Positions 12,100 to 47,733 of a stretch of DNA of 64,000 bases are shown one piece after another (within the stretch, counting starts at the first letter, position 1; every line of letters begins with the position of its first letter). Under the pieces are notes generated by a model that saw nothing but the letters and a program-made list of their open reading frames with translations, was not told where the DNA came from and searched no databases. Source of the DNA: Epinephelus fuscoguttatus (taxonomy: Eukaryota > Chordata > Actinopteri > Perciformes > Serranidae); assembly GCF_011397635.1 (NCBI RefSeq), contig NC_064761.1, forward strand, positions 41,504,143 to 41,568,142. Direction: 5' to 3'. The translations under genes and the position numbers were made by a program.

Positions 12100-12196
12100 A
12101 GCGCACCGCCAAGGCCCCATGTAACGGAGGAAGTACTTTTAACGGATTAACAAACGTTTTCCAAACCGGGAGTGAAGTTGTGTTCAAGTTTAACTG
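12100..12196 (+). promoter_or_regulatory. pak2: Probable pak2 promoter and noncoding first exon
   Basis: A CpG-richer stretch (about 11980-12260) contains a candidate donor, TAACTG|GTGAGG, at 12196/12197. The first coding exon of pak2 has an acceptor at 13258, so a noncoding exon upstream is required, and this is the best candidate. The start of transcription is not determined. Nothing else was recognised between 12200 and 13258. Confidence 0.4.
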
Positions 12197-13439
12197 GTGA
12201 GGAATCTCCGGTGAGCTCTGCTGCTCCTGCGTCGTCTTCGCTAGCCTGCAAATAAAGCGGATTTGTTACCGGGTGGTTTGTAGCATCTGTAGCTTTGTGT
12301 AAACCGCCGCTTGGCGATGTTAATTAATCAGGGAAAGCCTTTAACTTGGGTCGCCAGACTAGTTAGCATTAGCTAAAAGCTTAACGCTAATCTGGTAGGA
12401 TTGCAAGCAGTGGTGTAGCTTGTCATGCTAACCTTAGCTTCTAGCTAGCACACTTGTTGGCCAAGTAGTTGGTGCTAACGTTAGCTTGCTAGCCGCCCCT
12501 GCTGTTACTCATTTGAAGGGCATTTTTGACAGAAATACCGTCATGTGTGAAGACAATGAGCTGGACGTCGATATGTTGACATGTTGTATCGCCACAAGCG
12601 GCAATAAAATGCCCGCTTTTCATTTCTATATCGAGTGTACGAGGAGAAGAGCAACTTGCATTATTCTTTTATCCTCATCTGGGCTCCTCTTGTAGTCTCC
12701 TTCAGAGGCGACGTAGGACACAAAAAATAAACTGTATCACTGTATTTGCTGTCATTTTCTCTCAAATTAATATCAGGGTTCGTTAAGAAAGGATTACTTA
12801 GGCAAAATAAGCTGTGGACACTTGTAGTTTCGCATTCATGGTCTCAATTACTTTTAAATGTGCAGTGTCTGCTCTCCTCGTTATGAGTAAGCTAGATAAT
12901 GACAAATAGTTTGTTTTCACTGTAATTTCTGCAGTGTTTCAATTAGCACACCTTCCTATGGACTTATGTGTACTCTAAGTAGTGGCAATTCTCAATATTG
13001 AATAGAATTTTCCTTAATATTAAACTATTAATGCCTAAATATTGTAACTGCACAAGACTGAGAGCATTGTGTGCAATATTTCCCTCTCCTCAGTATTTAT
13101 TTGGCCCCAATAGCACCCTACAATGCTCCAATAATACATGTTATTCAACAGTTTTACAGTATTAAGTGGTTTCCTGATTATTATTCACCAAAATCTGCTG
13201 TGTTTGTAACCTTATTATTGTATGTTTCTGATCTGATGAATGTATGATTTACTTCCAGGTACCACTCGGTGCTTCCTTTCTCTTCTGCTGTCACTTTCGG
13301 CACATCCTCCCGAAGCGCATGAGCACACCCGTGCCTCATGCTGATGTGAGCGCTGCCTCGCTCCCTCTCTGTTTGCCATCCTCGCCCGCTGCACTCCCCT
13401 GCCCTTTCAGCCCTGTAAGGCTCACAACAACCCGTAGTG

Positions 13440-24306
<10,867 letters not shown>

Positions 24307-25312
24307 CTGATGAACCTAGCTACCCTGCCTTCCCATGCTGTGCACAGATATGTGCCAACCATTTAGATTTCGTGCCAGACAATAGGCTGAGAGTGACTTT
24401 CCACTCTTGACGCACCAGCCTTATAAGCCCTGACAAACCTCACTGTGAAGAAGACCAAAAAATATAGAGCACAACTCCACCGCTGTCCATATGAACTCTA
24501 TTCTCACTCAGACGTCAGAAGACAAGTCAAACTAAAGTGCTTAGAGTCGGGCGTAGTTATTTTGTACAACAAATCTCCTGGTGACAAGTTAGGGCTAGGC
24601 TTGTATTTAACTTGGAATGAAGAAGATGCCTAGTTCTATTTAGTTTTTTTAATCAACTGCCTTAAACAAATGCAAAATGTTGCCTAATGTATTGTTGATT
24701 GTGTCAATGTTTCTCTTCCCATGATTTTTACTACCTTTGTAATTTACCTTTTCAGCGTGTCAGTGTCTTAGTTATTTTGATACTTGAATTTCATATTTGT
24801 CCCCCTTCTTGTGATATAGTTGGTCTCATTCAATGAACACTCTTGCTATTTCCACATTGACTCGTGTTTTATGGACATTTTTCTCTGACGGTTTTTATAG
24901 GAAACATTTCAGTACATTCGTGATCAGGAACAACATGCTGTGATTGTGTCGTTCTTCGATTGCCACACCTGACAGACCTACTGTACCAGTTCGTCCCCTG
25001 TTTCATTAGTCTCCTGATACCAGAGGTGCACCTTACAGGCAAATTAAAAAATGTTAGATTGACAGGGTTTATACTTTCTTCTTTATTGTTGTTATTAAAA
25101 ATGAGTATTGTATGTTGAACTCTGTCCTTTGTGTTCTTCTGAACTAAAAAAATGCGCTTCACCCATGTGTATATTGTGTACTTGATGTTTAGTTTGAAAA
25201 AAAAAAGTGGCCATATCTCCGTGGTTAGCTGTCGAAGGCTGGTTAAGACAATTTGTTGACTGTTTTTTTTTTTTTTTCTTCTGGGCGACTAACAACCTTG
25301 TCTGCGCACTCA

Positions 25313-25318
25313 AATAAA
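25313..25318 (+). terminator. pak2: pak2 polyadenylation signal
   Basis: AATAAA about 1 kb after the pak2 stop, giving a 3' untranslated region of about 1 kb. No earlier canonical hexamer was seen in 24307-25312. Confidence 0.5.
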
Positions 25319-27036
25319 TGCAACTGTTCGTGCTTTTGGGATTTAAGCGTGAAAGTGATTGTTGTGTAGTGATGTCACCTTGTACAGACAGACGAGACTA
25401 ATGTGAGTGGTGCAATATAGCATCATCATCCTCCTGTGTCCTAATATGAGGACTTTGGGATTGCTGCACCTTATGTATCATTCTGCTTAATTTAGACCTG
25501 TTGTCCTCATTCATAGACACTTATGCTATCTAGTGGTAGAAATCCAAGTAAAAACATGGCGGCCAAGTCCATCTACATGTGATCCCGACACAAAAGTGGA
25601 CAAGGTACAAAATCTGCTCACATTTTATGGTTCATTTTATGGTTATAGCACACACATTAGACTTATTTTACAACCCTGTAAATTAGAAGATACTCATTTT
25701 AAGACATTAGGACTTTGTTGTGTTATGGCAGCATTTCACACAGGCCAGTCAGGTGCCTGCAGATAAAATAACATTGCTAGCTTGGAGTATGGAGCAGGGA
25801 AATATTCCTACAGAGTAAACAAAATATGCAAATCCTAAGGCTTGTAGATATGTTGCATTATTTGCATTTTTTTGCTTTTGCACAGCCATGTTCAGGCAGT
25901 GAAATTAATACCTTTGAACAGTTTCAGACTTAAACAGTGACCCCCGACCAGTTCTGTAAGGTAGTTATGATGGGCCCCAGTGCAGGCTAATGTGAGGGGC
26001 CCTCCTGCCAGGTAGCGACCATGTTTCATCTCTTCTGATCACATGATTAAAAAAACACTTGACACTGGATGACATCTGTAAAAGCCATTTCTGCATGCTT
26101 GTGTTTTTATTTTTTATTTTTGTGTATTTATTTTTGCTGTGAGCTTCCCACCACTGGGGGTGTCCCTGCTGTGAACTGTGAGAGGTCATATAATCAGCCA
26201 GGTGAGGCACTCACTCACCATCAGCAACTAGGTGATAGTGACCTTGATTGATAAGCAAAGGGGGTCACTACCACATCAAATCCATACCACCCAGCAGCAG
26301 TCATGATTTCATGCCTGTATATCACAAAAATACCAAAGAAAATAAGAAAAATATTAACTTAGTTGAATAGCTTTTATACATAAGATAACTTTATTTGCCA
26401 TTTGTACACCTGCGCAGTCTGGGTACATTCTTGTGCAAAAACACTCAGACTCGAGTCAGAAATAGACAAGTAATAAAAAGTAAAGAATAGTAAAAGATAA
26501 AGTTTACACAACGAGGTAATAAAGTATAAGAAATACAAGAACATAAACTCCACCTGCAGGGCATTCAGAAAGGTGTTTCACATAAAAGGTGCTGCACATT
26601 TCCAGTTTTTATTGCACATGAGCAAAGATAGATGAGAAAGTGACTCTGTGACGTCGCACATAAGGGAGCGCCATCAGTAATGAAGTATAGTTTATAGTTT
26701 TTATAGTTTAAAAGACAATATTATTATCCCAAATAGCCAGGAGAAACTGCACCTTTAATGTCAGTGTAGGTTTAATGGCTTCAAAAGAGGATTCAGATGA
26801 CAGAGCTCAAGGTTTCTTTATTTTTAAGTTGTATGCTGACAATCATATCTTTTCTTTTTTCTTTCTTTTTTTACATTTTGAGCACAATTTTAAAGTTTCT
26901 GAGTTTATCGGGCGCTTTTATTTTGGAGTTCTTACCCGGAAGTGTAACAGTTTTTAACCCCGGGCTGTTGTATTTTCTACTTCCGCTCTAACAAAACTGC
27001 TCGGCAACTCTATTTATTTTGTTATCTCTGTGTGTA
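25319..27036. other. pak2-rpp21 intergenic region
   Basis: No coding exon was recognised. A possible LINE-tail-like fragment (TAACTTTATTTGCCATTTGTAC and an A-rich body) occupies about 26380-26610. The last 100 bp before the rpp21 start (TTACCCGGAAGTG near 26932, TACTTCCGCTC near 26980) contain ETS-type sites in both orientations and probably form the rpp21 promoter. Confidence 0.4.
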
Positions 27037-30000
27037 ATGGCTGTTCAACTGAAAGACAAAGACGCGTACCAGAGACTCAACTATCTTTACCAGGTAGGAA
27101 GTTAATAATAAGGTGAAAGTTAACGGCTGTCGTGCTGTCGGCAGCAGTCACGTTGCTAACATGCTAGCTGTGCTAATCAGGTGTGCTAATGGTTGAACTC
27201 CTCTGGTTTCATCTCTCTGCAGGCTGCTCACTGTGTTTTAGCACAAAACCCTGAGAATGTGGAGCTGGCTCGTTTCTACTGCTTCACACAGAAGACCATC
27301 GCAAGACGTTTAGTGCTCCGACAGTAAGTTAGTCACCTCAGTGTTATTGTGTAGTGTGTTTCATCAGGGGTTGGTTTTATTTTGAAGGATGAATTACAGC
27401 ACTTTGGGTACATCAACATTATGTTCACACAAAAATGTTCATACCAGGGCTTCATATGCAGAGAGGGAAAAACAGAATAATATAATGTATTACTGGCCCA
27501 CATGACATGAAATATATCAAACACAATAAGTTTTAATTGTCATTTTATTCTGAAGGCCTTTTATTGTGGTGCATTCTAGAAAGTAAAGTCCAAAATCTGG
27601 ATTGGAGTACACCTACCTCATCTTGTGAATGTCAAATATTCCCAATATTAAAATTTATTTTACAAATAATAATGATAATAATCGTTCCCTCTTCATTAAA
27701 ATTGAAAAAATAATTAAATAAAAAATGTTCACCTCTTGAATGCATGTATTTATTCAACATTTAATGCACATAACTGAACATATTCCTTGTGTTTATTCTG
27801 TTACTGTTTTACTCTATTGATGTACATATTGTAGTTAAATTTTCACAGTTTATTTTAAATATTTTAATATCTAAGTACTGGTGTTACACACTGTAGCATA
27901 ATGCAATTTTATTAGTATTTTTATTTTATTTGTGTTTATTGCCAATATTTATATATTTCTATTTCATACTCATATTCGTACTTCTTAGAATGATCTATTC
28001 TTTACATCAGAGCAACTGTAACAAATCCTCAGGGATCAGTAAAGTATTTCTGATTCTGATTACATTCAAAACATATAAAATGTCTTCATCAACCCAAAAT
28101 ATTCTGGTATACATACAGTGATAAATGTTCACAGACAATACAAGAATCCTCATCACCAGCTTTTTTTGTTTTTGCAAGATATATTTGATAGAAAACTATT
28201 AAGGGAAATCACCTTAACTTTATTATTAAGACAGAATTTGTCCTTAAGTAGCACAATGTTCTGCCAGTTCATCTCACTGGCATAATGCAAAAGTACACCT
28301 CTTGGCAAAGCATCAAAAACCACTGCACATTCCTTTGAAGTATCTGGTGAGGTGAATCTTGAGAGGAAGTCGTTATACAAGCAGAGTGCCGTCACTCAGA
28401 TTGATGATCACTCATTTTGCGCCATGTTTGCTTCCTGTTTTTTTTTTTATTATTATTATTGTTGCACAGGGATTCATATGTACACAGACATTAATCCAGT
28501 TATACAAATCTATTTGGGTGATAATTTTATTTTTCAGGCTTCCTAGTTGATGACATATGTGTAACAGACGTGTCTGTTTGTTCACATCAACAAACCCCAT
28601 GAAAAGATTAAAACCAACAATGAATTAATACTGCTATGTAGCTAAAGCCTGATATTGTCAAAAAATCTAATACAAACACACACTGAGCCACACTGTTGCA
28701 CAGGGTGAAATGCTCCTTTATTACAATGAACATGGGCGCTGCCGTTTATTCTGAGTCAGTCCTGCAAACACTGTCCTTCTGCTGTTAACACTGACTAGAG
28801 TAACAAATGTATATTAATCCAGCGCTGAAAATAGTCCTCAACAAGTGCACAGTTTCCTCCTGTTTGAGAAACATTTACTAAAAACAACCAAGCGAGCTGT
28901 TGTAGAAAATTACTGATTATTAAAAACTGAATCTATATATGCGTGACCCATTTTAAAAGATTTGATGCTCCAACAGGAACCAGTGAGCATCAGGATGAGA
29001 GCCAACATCAAAAGTGAACATTCTTTCAGTGTCTTTCCTGTGCAAACATAAATAGATTTTCAACATCAGTTAATTGTGGATTTTATCGCAGAGACCCGTC
29101 AGTGAAGAGAACATTATGCAAGAAATGCTGCTCACTGCTCATCCCTGGTGTAACGGCGACAACAAGACAACGACGTAAGTCAATTCATGATGTTTCCCCA
29201 TGTTACCTTGCATTGCATACTGAGTGTAATCAGCTTGTAGATGTCCTAACTGGCTCACTGACGTGTTTAATCTCAATATGTATGGCAGATTTAAAGAAAC
29301 AGAGACACTAACTGTTGACTGTTGTTGACTTTGTGTCGTTAGGCAAAAAAAGAAAGACCCGCTTCACTGTTGTGCGGTGCCTCAGCTGCGGCCAGAGCAA
29401 GACGTTACTGAATGATCCAGATTATTGTTTATGGGCAGAGCGTCCGGAGGCTCAGCTGGAGAACCAAAAGCAGCCAGGTGACAAACCTCAACTCTACACG
29501 ACACACCAGCCTCACAGAGGATGCTCTCCATACACATAAGACCCGTTTCCACCGAGCAGTACGGTTTAGTTCAGTTCATTTCCACCTGTCCCCATGTTTG
29601 GTCCCCCCTCTGTTGGAGTACCTAGCACACAGATCTGGTACTAAAAGGTGGAGCTGTGAACACTGCAGTCTGATTGGTCAGTAGAGGACGGTCACTCTGC
29701 TCAGGGCTGAGTTGTGTCTGGTTTCGTGGAGAGTTTTATTAGTAAACTGTAACTATAAAATGAAAGGATGTTTTGCTGCCTCTCACAGCAGCTGGAGTCG
29801 AAGAAAAAACAACGTCATTCACTGGGCTGACTGCCGGCAACTTTTAAGGTGTAACGTTAACTTGTAATGTTACTCAATGCATGAGTTGATGATGTGAATC
29901 CATCAGCACACCTTAAATTTCACTGTGACAACTTTGACCATCACTTTACTAGTTTTTATATGACACACACTTTTAGTAATGAGTGGATCTTCAAGTGTTT

Positions 30001-30668
30001 ATATTAATTTTGTCTGGGTTATGTGAACTGCATATATTCTAATCGTCGTCCAGAGAAAAAGTAAAGCATCGCAGAGCGTCGTTCCTGTGGGCTACAGCAA
30101 CACTAAACCCCTGAGCTTGCCTGAGAAGGACTAAATGCACAAAGCTGCTATTTTTAAATATCCCATGGAGAGAGACTCTCACTGCAGCCTGTTCTATTTT
30201 GTTCTGAATGTTCGTTCTGTGGCCGATAAACGAGGTGCAGACTGATAAAGGAGGAAATACAGCGAGTGCTGGACGGAGCAGTGAGTGACAACAACCCCGC
30301 CCACATTTAAGAGGACTGTCTGTGGTGGAAATGCTAAACAGACCGAGGGTCTAGGTACCATGTCTGAAGGGTTACTGTTGGTTCCAAAGGTACCATACGG
30401 AAAGTGTTTGGTGGAAACGAGGCTGTGCTTATTTAAACAACACTCTAGCTGAAGCATCAAGATTTGTAGCATGAAGCCCTTTTTTCCAAGCTGTTTCAGC
30501 TCCCATTGAGGCAACAAAAAGGGAAAACACTTGGTACTGACTGTTATTATTTATTCTCTGTCTTCCACAGATCCAGGCCCTTCTGGTAAAAAACAGCCTA
30601 AAGGCAAAAAGCCTGATGCGTCAGTGTCCTCCACACCCAGTGCTGCCCAGAGCACCGCCAACACGTAG
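27037..30668 (+). CDS. rpp21: RPP21, ribonuclease P/MRP protein subunit p21
   Basis: There are five coding exons: 27037-27093, 27223-27323, 29092-29174, 29343-29477 and 30571-30668 (TAG). They total 474 nt and 157 residues, near the human length (about 154). The N-terminus MAVQLKDKDAYQRLNYLYQ and the block AAHCVLAQNPENVELARFYC match the vertebrate family. Then QDPSVKRTLCKKC and VVRCLSC supply two CxxC pairs (Cys62/65 and Cys93/96) that make the rubredoxin-like zinc site of the Rpr2/Rpp21 family. LNDPDYCLWAERPEAQL follows, and a lysine/serine-rich tail ends the protein. The subunit belongs to nuclear RNase P, which removes tRNA 5' leaders, and pairs with Rpp29. A MITE-like element sits in the last intron. 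Confidence 0.95.
27990..28065. mobile_element. Short LINE/SINE tail fragment in rpp21 intron 2
   Basis: The sequence CAGAGCAACTGTAACAAATC followed by CTCAGGGATCAGTAAAGT and repeated TTCTGATTCTGATTA is the kind of 3' tail shared by teleost LINEs and their SINEs. Only the tail is visible. Confidence 0.35.
29541..30424. mobile_element. MITE-like DNA element in the last rpp21 intron
   Basis: The left end reads CCCGTTTCCACCGAGCAGTA. The right end is its approximate inverse (GTGTTTGGTGGAAACGAGG), and each side carries a GGTACC/GGTACTAAAAG-type motif inside. These resemble the CGTTTCCACC ends of a frequent teleost DNA element. There is no transposase. The boundaries are approximate because no target duplication was found. 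Confidence 0.5.
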
Positions 30669-31085
30669 CAGCAGTTCCCCTCTTCAGACTGTCGAATATG
30701 AAGGACTGATATTTATTTTCTGTTGCTCAAGATATGGGTAGCGTTCTCATGTTGAATATATCCATAGTTTTTTTTTGTCATTTTATTGATTAAGTTACCT
30801 TTTGGCCTCTGTGAGATCATTTTCAGTGGTTTTCTACAGTGTGTACAAGTGATTTTTTTTTATGCTACCAACAGATGGCGACCATGTGTCTTAAACATGG
30901 TGAATTTTTTTTCCAAAAGTAAAACTTCATTGATGGCAATAATTTAAAACCAATGACAAGAATGGAAGAATTGAATTGTTTTGTCATTAAGTTTTATCCT
31001 TAATAGTTTAAATTGTCCATACAAAATCTCTTCACCATTAACCAGGTAATTTCCTAAAAGGCTGATTAAAAAACATGGAGTTTCT

Positions 31086-32579
31086 CTATTTCTTCTTTTC
31101 TCCTTTCTCCCCCTTTGGCACTCGGAAACGTGTCTTCTGAAGATACAGTAGGTTCTTCGCAAAGATCCTTGGTACATGGCCCATGTACAAGAGCAGAGCC
31201 AGAGTCATGCCTAGAAAACAGACATCCACTGTAAACACTGTTCACTTATAAAGAAATGATACACATATATGTCATTTTAATGTAAGTTACCAGTGAGAGG
31301 GCCCAGCCAGTAGACTACTGCGTACTGAGTCAGGGTAAATCCAGGACAGTGGAAGGTGAGGCCATAGGACAAGGAGGGATTCATGTAAGCTGAGGTGTAG
31401 CCTCGGGCTGCGAGAGGGAACGGACAAATACAGATTATGGTAGTCGCTCTTTATTAAACTGATGCTTTTAAAGTGGAAACAGATGCATAAGTCTATCAAA
31501 TGACAGTTGAAACAGGGTCACACGCATGACTAATGTGAAGGTGGAGTCCGAGGAGCTCATTCTAGTGTGTATGAGTTTGTAAAAGCAGAAACTGAAGCAC
31601 AGTTCTGATCATGAACATTAAAAACTATTAATGAAATATTCTCCAGTAGAAGAGGTTAGTACCCACTTCATACACAGAGACATGAGAAAATATAGGTTGC
31701 AGGGGATTTAGGCTACTATTCAAAGTAAGAGACAGGCAGCACAGACAAAATTCTCAGTGCTTTTTTGCATTATGTAGCTGCAGAGAGACTGATTCTGATT
31801 TCTCACAGGGTTCTAGTATTTCAGTGACCCTTTGTTTTATTTGCAGAAGTTTTAAATTCTAATATTCAAGTGATTTTCCTGTGCTCATTGTCTCATATTT
31901 GCAAACACAAAGTTTCTTTGTATGAATGGACTTTGAACCCTTCCTTCACATATAAATCAGGGGCCAGGTTCACCTGACACGTACCTGTATGGGACAGGAA
32001 AGTGAGGAGGACGGCGATCAGGGGCACCCGGATCAGAGCCGATCTGCGCCGCAGGTTCAGATGGATGAGATGAAAGATGAGCGTGCAGACACACTCGGTG
32101 AAAAAACCCTGAAGCACAGACACCAGCAGGGATGTGCTGCACTCTCTCACCATCAGATTTTTGATCATGTGCATGTCGGTCAGCTCCAGACTCCAGTAGT
32201 ACACAGCTGCAAGGAGGGCAAGGTGGGCCCCCAGAAACTGGGCCGCAACAGCAAGGAGAGTTGGCAGAGTGTTGGCCTCCAGCTGCAGGAACTTCAGCAC
32301 AACCAGGGTGGGATTCCCTGATGCAGCACCGCAGATCATGCCGTGGGTCAGCAGCACCACAAACAGTATGGTTAAAGTCACATCAGGCCCCAAGCCCCCG
32401 GCCCACTCCCCCACCTCCACAATGGTCTGCACCTCCAGCCAACACGCCACCAGCATGAAAGAGGATGCAAACTCCAAAATGAATCCAAACCGTGGCCATT
32501 TTTTAAGGAGAGTCCGAACCGAGGCTGCAAAGATGACAGCAGCCAGGAAGTATCCGAGGGATGCGTTCAGTCCAGACAT
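31086..32579 (-). CDS. aqp12: Aquaporin-12, unorthodox (superaquaporin) channel
   Basis: There are three minus-strand coding exons: 32579-31985, 31407-31291 and 31210-31086 (TAG). They total 837 nt and 278 residues; human AQP12 is about 295. MSGLNASLGYF matches the AQP12 N-terminus. Hydrophobic segments fit six helices. The first pore motif is GNPT (89-91), as known for AQP12. The second is MNPS (208-210), where human AQP12 has NPA as I recall. Other family blocks are WAGGLGPDVTLTILF, YWLGPLTGMTLALLLYMGHVP and RIFAKNLLYLQKTRFRVP. The tail KGEKGEKKK is lysine-rich. In mammals the protein is intracellular in pancreatic acinar cells, and its permeability is poorly defined. The gene is convergent with rpp21, only 417 bp between stop codons. 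Confidence 0.93.
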
Positions 32580-33460
32580 GGCTCAGATCGGGTGTCACCA
32601 GCTGTTTCTTCTCCAAAAGAAATGAATGAGGGTTTGACTCAACAACTCTGCTGACTATTTGGCAACGTGGCACATGCACAGACACTTGTTATCAGTGACA
32701 CGTCAGGTTTTTATCCCACAACCACCTGCCAAAATACACATGGGCCCTGACACAAGGTCAGGTCAAGTAGTTGACTGTCATTCAGTGGTCATTTCCAAAT
32801 AGATCACAGCCTCAGTTCAATACTTCCTCCCTCCCTCTACAGGATAACTTATACTGCACCTTTTCAAAGACTAAATGGCTGGAGAGACTTATTAAAATGC
32901 AAATAAAACATACCACTGGATTCAAAGGCTTAGGGGATGTTGGGCTGCTGTAAGGACACAAGCTTTTTACTTACAGTCCAAAGATAGTTGTCCAGTGTGC
33001 ATCATTTTGCAAACAGCTTAACTGAAAAACAGTAGAAAATAGGGCATTGATTGGTCTAAGGAGTAATTACAGTGTTTCTCACTCTTAGTTTTACCTTTTA
33101 ATATATCGGGAATAAAACTGAGGTTGAGCACAAGTTGGGCGGGGTGGAGAGGATCAGAGGTCAGAGGTCAGAGGGTGGTGAAGTCCAGTATTTTTGAAGA
33201 GCTTGAGGAATCTCCTCCAGTGAGATATCTTTTGGCAGCTTTTTTCCCAATAATTTTCATGAAATATGCCCCAACAACTCAAATTAAATACCAAAATATA
33301 TCACTACACTGGACACATGATACACCTCTTTATACGGAGTTTTAGTGCTTCTTTTAATTTTTTTGAAATAATATATTTATTGTAACATCAACAAGTAAAC
33401 AGAGACAACCGTTGCTGATAATACTTGATCATAATTATTTTTTTTTTTTTTTTTTAAAAA

Positions 33461-34300
33461 GTCTATTTTTTTCTTTGACATATTTATGTAAAATAAATTG
33501 ATTTCACAATGAAAATCAGTCTGCTTTTACTGACAATAAAATTATTGTTATAATTATTATTGAAAAAAGTATTCAATTATTTATAGTAAAATAATAATTG
33601 TAATAATTTTACAGTAGGAATAAATAATAATAAGAAGAAGAATCTATGTTGTGGATAAAATTGCATTTCTTTGTATTCAAATATTTATGTAAAATAAATT
33701 AATTTCACAATGAATGAGTGCGCCTTCACTGACAGTAAAATTATTACGATTATTGAAAAAAAGTAATTTTATTTTTGCTGTAAAATAATAATTGTAATAA
33801 TTTTACAGTAGAAATAAATAAATATAAATAATGATTTATTTTGTGGATAAAATGCATTTTTCTATTCAAATATTTATGAAAGATAAATTAATTTCACAAT
33901 GTATATCAGTGTGCCTTCACTGACAGTAAAATAATTATTATTGAAAAAATGTAATTTTATTTTTTACTGTAAAATAATAATTGTAATAATTTTACAGTAG
34001 AAATAAATAAATATAAATAATAATTTATTTTGTGGATAAAATGCATTTTTCTATTCAAATATTTATGAAAGATAAATTAATTTCACAATGTATATCAGTG
34101 TGCCTTCACTGACAGTAAAATAATTATTATTGAAAAAATGTAATTTTATTTTTTACTGTAAAATAATAATTGTAATAATTTTACAGTAGAAATAAATAAA
34201 TATAAATAATAATTTATTTTGTGGATAAAATTCATTTTTTTCATATTCAAATATTTATGTAAAATAAATGACTGACTGAAATAAATATGTTTTCAGTGAC
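33461..34300. repeat. 189-bp A/T-rich tandem repeat
   Basis: About 4.4 units start near 33461, 33663, 33854, 34043 and 34232, so spacing settles at 189-191 bp. The copies 33854-34042 and 34043-34231 read as identical, while the outer copies diverge. Each unit holds TTTCACAATG, CACTGACAGTAAAAT and a hairpin-prone TACTGTAAAATAATA...AATTTTACAGTA. It lies upstream of slc35d1. Confidence 0.85.
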
Positions 34301-34316
34301 AATAAAATAATAATAT

Positions 34317-34317
<1 letters not shown>

Positions 34318-34347
<30 letters not shown>

Positions 34348-34444
34348 CATTTTATTTTTTTAAGAAAAAGGCACTTTTGCTTAAAATATTTATGCAGAAT
34401 AAATGACAATGAAAAACTATGTTTTCAGTGACAATAAATAATAG

Positions 34445-34490
<46 letters not shown>

Positions 34491-34710
34491 TATTTTTTGG
34501 GGGAAGGGCGTTTTTTTTATCAAAATATGTAAATTACTATAATCTATATTATTATTATTATTGCATTTATGTGAAAAAAGCCTTATTTTGTGTTAAAATA
34601 TTGTAAATTACATAATTATTATTATCAATATTATTATATTCATGTGAAAAAAGCTTTTTATAATCAAAGTATTTATTTATTTATGTAAACTAAATGATTC
34701 CCAGAGTGTA
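34318..34710. repeat. ATT-rich microsatellites and decayed satellite tail
   Basis: ATT-trinucleotide runs at about 34320-34347 and 34448-34487 are interspersed with weaker relatives of the adjacent 189-bp unit (AAATATTTATG...AATAAATGAC near 34385 and TATTTATTTATGTAAACTAAATG near 34670). This is low-complexity DNA. Confidence 0.6.
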
Positions 34711-34812
34711 AATCAGTGTGTGTCAGTGACAGTAAAGTCACCACATGCTTTAAATTTGTTGAGCGCTCTGTGTCGGTGATGCTCCGACTACAGGCGGAAG
34801 TTGTGAAACGTC

Positions 34813-34815
<3 letters not shown>

Positions 34816-34858
<43 letters not shown>
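34816..34858. repeat. GT dinucleotide repeat at the slc35d1 5' end
   Basis: About 20 GT units lie between a GC-rich ETS-like patch (GGCGGAAGTTG near 34793) and the slc35d1 ATG at 34920. It therefore falls in the probable 5' untranslated region or core promoter. Confidence 0.8.
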
Positions 34859-34859
<1 letters not shown>

Positions 34860-34919
34860 CCAGTGAAGTGATGGCAGGGGAAGAGCCGACAGTCAGAGAG
34901 GAATGAGAACTTGTCGGGG

Positions 34920-47733
<12,814 letters not shown>

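Noticed and set aside
31989-32625. Plus-strand open frames of 110 and 118 codons
   Set aside because: They lie antisense to the first aqp12 exon, which translates to a good aquaporin on the minus strand.
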